Part shown: piece after piece, positions 62,565-64,000 of the stretch
Position numbering within the stretch: position 1 is the first letter of the stretch
Layout of the letters: each line of letters opens with the position of its first letter
Assembly: GCF_000938255.1 (NCBI RefSeq)
Contig: NZ_JYMR01000050.1
Location: forward strand, 175,836-239,835
Direction: 5' to 3'
From: Bradyrhizobium sp. LTSP849
Lineage (GTDB): Bacteria > Pseudomonadota > Alphaproteobacteria > Rhizobiales > Xanthobacteraceae
DNA: 64,000 nucleotides
The notes under the pieces: generated by a model
The model's database searches: none
Told to the model about the DNA's origin: nothing
Seen by the model: the letters and a program-made list of their open reading frames with translations, nothing else
Translations under genes and position numbers: made by a program

Positions 62565-63218
62565 ATGTCTGACGCTCCGTCACCCGGTACCGCTTCCGCT
62601 CCCGATATGCTCGAACTCGCGGCACTCCTGTGCTCGCGGGTCTGCCATGATCTCATCAGCCCGGTCGGCGCCATCGTCAATGGGCTCGAGGTGCTTGACG
62701 ACGATCCCAAGCCCGAGGACCGCGAATTCGCGCTCGATCTGATTCGCAAGAGCGCCAAGACGGCCTCCGCCCGCTTGCAGTTCTGCCGTCTCGCCTTCGG
62801 CGCAGCCGGCTCCGCCGGCGCCCAGATCGACCTCGGTGACGCGCAGACCATGGCGCGCGGTCAAATCGAGGACGGCAAATGCACGATCACGTGGAATTTG
62901 CCGCGGCTGCTGCTGCCGAAGAATCGCGTCAAGCTGCTGCTCAATATGCTGATCGTCTCCCAGCATACGATCCCGCGCGGCGGCACGCTGACGGTCGATC
63001 CGATCGGTGAGGGCGAAACCATGAGCTTCCGCATCACTGCGGCAGGCCACAATGCGCGCTTGCCGCAGAATATTGCCGAGCTCCTGAGCGGCGAGCGCGG
63101 CCCGGCTGCGGATGCACACGCGATCCAGCCTTACTATACGCGGCTGCTGGCGCTGGCCTGCGGACTGACCGTGACGCTCAAGCCCGAAGGCGAAGCCATC
63201 ATCATTACCGCTTCGTAA
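62565..63218 (+). CDS. chpT: Histidine phosphotransferase ChpT
   Basis: 217 residues from the ATG at 62565 with AGGA upstream; the longer frame is unsupported. The H-box is CSRVCHDLISPVGAIVNGLE with His28 as phosphoacceptor, followed by the pseudo-ATPase domain (LLLNMLIVSQHTIPRGG). In Alphaproteobacteria ChpT passes phosphate from the CckA kinase to CtrA and CpdR, controlling the cell cycle and motility. CheA follows on the same strand 195 bp later. Confidence 0.9.
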   Translation: MSDAPSPGTASAPDMLELAALLCSRVCHDLISPVGAIVNGLEVLDDDPKPEDREFALDLIRKSAKTASARLQFCRLAFGAAGSAGAQIDLGDAQTMARGQIEDGKCTITWNLPRLLLPKNRVKLLLNMLIVSQHTIPRGGTLTVDPIGEGETMSFRITAAGHNARLPQNIAELLSGERGPAADAHAIQPYYTRLLALACGLTVTLKPEGEAIIITAS

Positions 63219-63413
63219 ACGCGCCGTCGTCCTCAGACAGTTAACCGATTCTTTACAAGGCGCTTCGGCTTGTCCGGAGCGCCTTATCTCTTTGTTGGTT
63301 CCGTTCTTTTGCACATACTCAACCATTATTAAACGCTTTGCGGTGAAGCTGGCCCCATTCTGAATGGCGCATCACACACGGTGCGTGCCCTCTCTGTATG
63401 AAGGCCTGTTTTC

Positions 63414-64000
63414 ATGGATGATCTGTTGCGGGAGTTTTTGACGGAGACCAGCGAGAGCCTGGACACCGTCGACAATCAGCTGGTGAAGTTCGAGCAGGAT
63501 CCGAACAACGCCAAGATCCTGGATAACATCTTCCGCCTGGTCCACACCATCAAGGGTACGTGCGGCTTCCTCGGACTGCCGCGGCTTGAAGCGCTGGCGC
63601 ATGCCGGCGAGACGCTGATGAGCAAATTCCGTGACGGCATGCCGGTGACGGCCGGCGCGGTGACGGTGATCCTGGCCTCGATCGACCGCATCAAGGAAAT
63701 CCTGGCCGGGCTGGAAGCGACCGAAGCCGAGCCCGAGGGCACCGACCGCGATCTCATCGACAAGCTGGAAGCGATGGTCGAGCAGGGCACGGCCGCGATG
63801 TCCGCGTCGGCGCAGCCGATCGCGTCCGCTGCTGCTACTCCTGTCGCTGAAGCTCCGCCGCTGGTGCCGGAAGCCCCGGCTGCGCCCGCACCCGCAAAAG
63901 AAATGACCCAAGGCGCGCTGATCGACCAGACCCTGGAGCGTCCGCTGCGTCCGGGCGAAGTGTCGCTCGACGATCTCGAGCGCGCCTTCCGCGAGACCGC
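63414..64000 (+). CDS. cheA: Chemotaxis histidine kinase CheA, N-terminal part (cut by window)
   Basis: The first 195 codons from the ATG at 63414. The HPt domain reads MDDLLREFLTETSESLDTVD, with RLVHTIKGTCGFLGLPRLE carrying phosphoacceptor His44. A Pro/Ala-rich linker follows, then DDLERAFRET, presumably leading into the dimerisation and kinase domains beyond the window. It would receive signals from the chemoreceptors, including those at 18 and 48 kb. Confidence 0.92.
   Translation, partial: MDDLLREFLTETSESLDTVDNQLVKFEQDPNNAKILDNIFRLVHTIKGTCGFLGLPRLEALAHAGETLMSKFRDGMPVTAGAVTVILASIDRIKEILAGLEATEAEPEGTDRDLIDKLEAMVEQGTAAMSASAQPIASAAATPVAEAPPLVPEAPAAPAPAKEMTQGALIDQTLERPLRPGEVSLDDLERAFRET

Noticed and set aside
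1..64000. CRISPR arrays, insertion sequences, integrases and rRNA genes
   Set aside because: Looked for on both strands; no regular repeat-spacer array, transposase or integrase motif, or rRNA sequence was seen.

Overview
The window looks like alphaproteobacterial DNA of the Bradyrhizobium/Rhodopseudomonas type. The right end (about 58.6-64 kb) carries a core set typical of that group: tRNA-Val, a coiled-coil membrane protein, an EipA/DUF1134 protein, a YHS protein, CysQ, the phosphotransferase ChpT and the start of CheA. It also carries the palindromic intergenic repeats common in these genomes. Everything left of the tRNA is accessory in character: catabolic genes, orphan binding proteins, chemoreceptors and gene remnants, ending against the 3' end of the tRNA. 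No transposase, integrase or CRISPR array was seen.

Layout. (A) 1-7.9 kb: molybdenum hydroxylase large subunit (cut by the window edge), M24 creatinase-like protein, SDR, Bug-type binding protein, a decayed SDR and an IclR regulator. (B) 7.9-15.6 kb: crotonase plus a second molybdenum hydroxylase large subunit, an alpha/beta hydrolase, then thiolase, DUF35 protein and a branched-chain-type binding protein ending at a strong terminator. (C) 16.3-20.5 kb: PAS-HTH protein, chemoreceptor, a stray chemoreceptor tail and a hydrolase remnant. (D) 20.7-29 kb: a divergent GntR regulator and an eight-gene operon of ABC importer, flavin monooxygenase, VOC dioxygenase, FAH-family enzyme, RidA-family protein and hydrolase, which reads as a ring-hydroxylation and ring-cleavage pathway with a deamination step. 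(E) 30-43.8 kb: CoxG-like protein, SDR, binding protein, 3Fe-4S ferredoxin plus P450, a second M24 protein, MFS transporter, SDR, a complete CoxM/CoxS/CoxL set and a second IclR. (F) 44-47.9 kb: CMD-family protein, a NicC-like monooxygenase, an enol-lactonase-like hydrolase and a LysR regulator. (G) 48.4-58.5 kb: second chemoreceptor, GGDEF cyclase beside an EAL fragment, tRNA 3'-end fragments, decayed genes, two small conserved hypotheticals and a membrane-anchored patatin-like protein.

The most striking pattern is that regions A and E are diverged copies of one module (M24 protein, SDR, Mo-hydroxylase large subunit, IclR regulator). A 17-bp dyad with consensus TATTYG-N5-CRAATA occurs nine times by eye, almost always upstream of genes of regions A, B and E, including both iclR genes. 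This suggests one cross-talking IclR regulon for uptake and breakdown of an aromatic, possibly N-heterocyclic, compound: oxidation by molybdenum hydroxylases, a P450 and flavin monooxygenases, then beta-oxidation-like steps. The substrate cannot be read from the sequence. A separate dyad, TGGAT-N6-ATCCA, flanks the GntR/ring-cleavage pair in region D.
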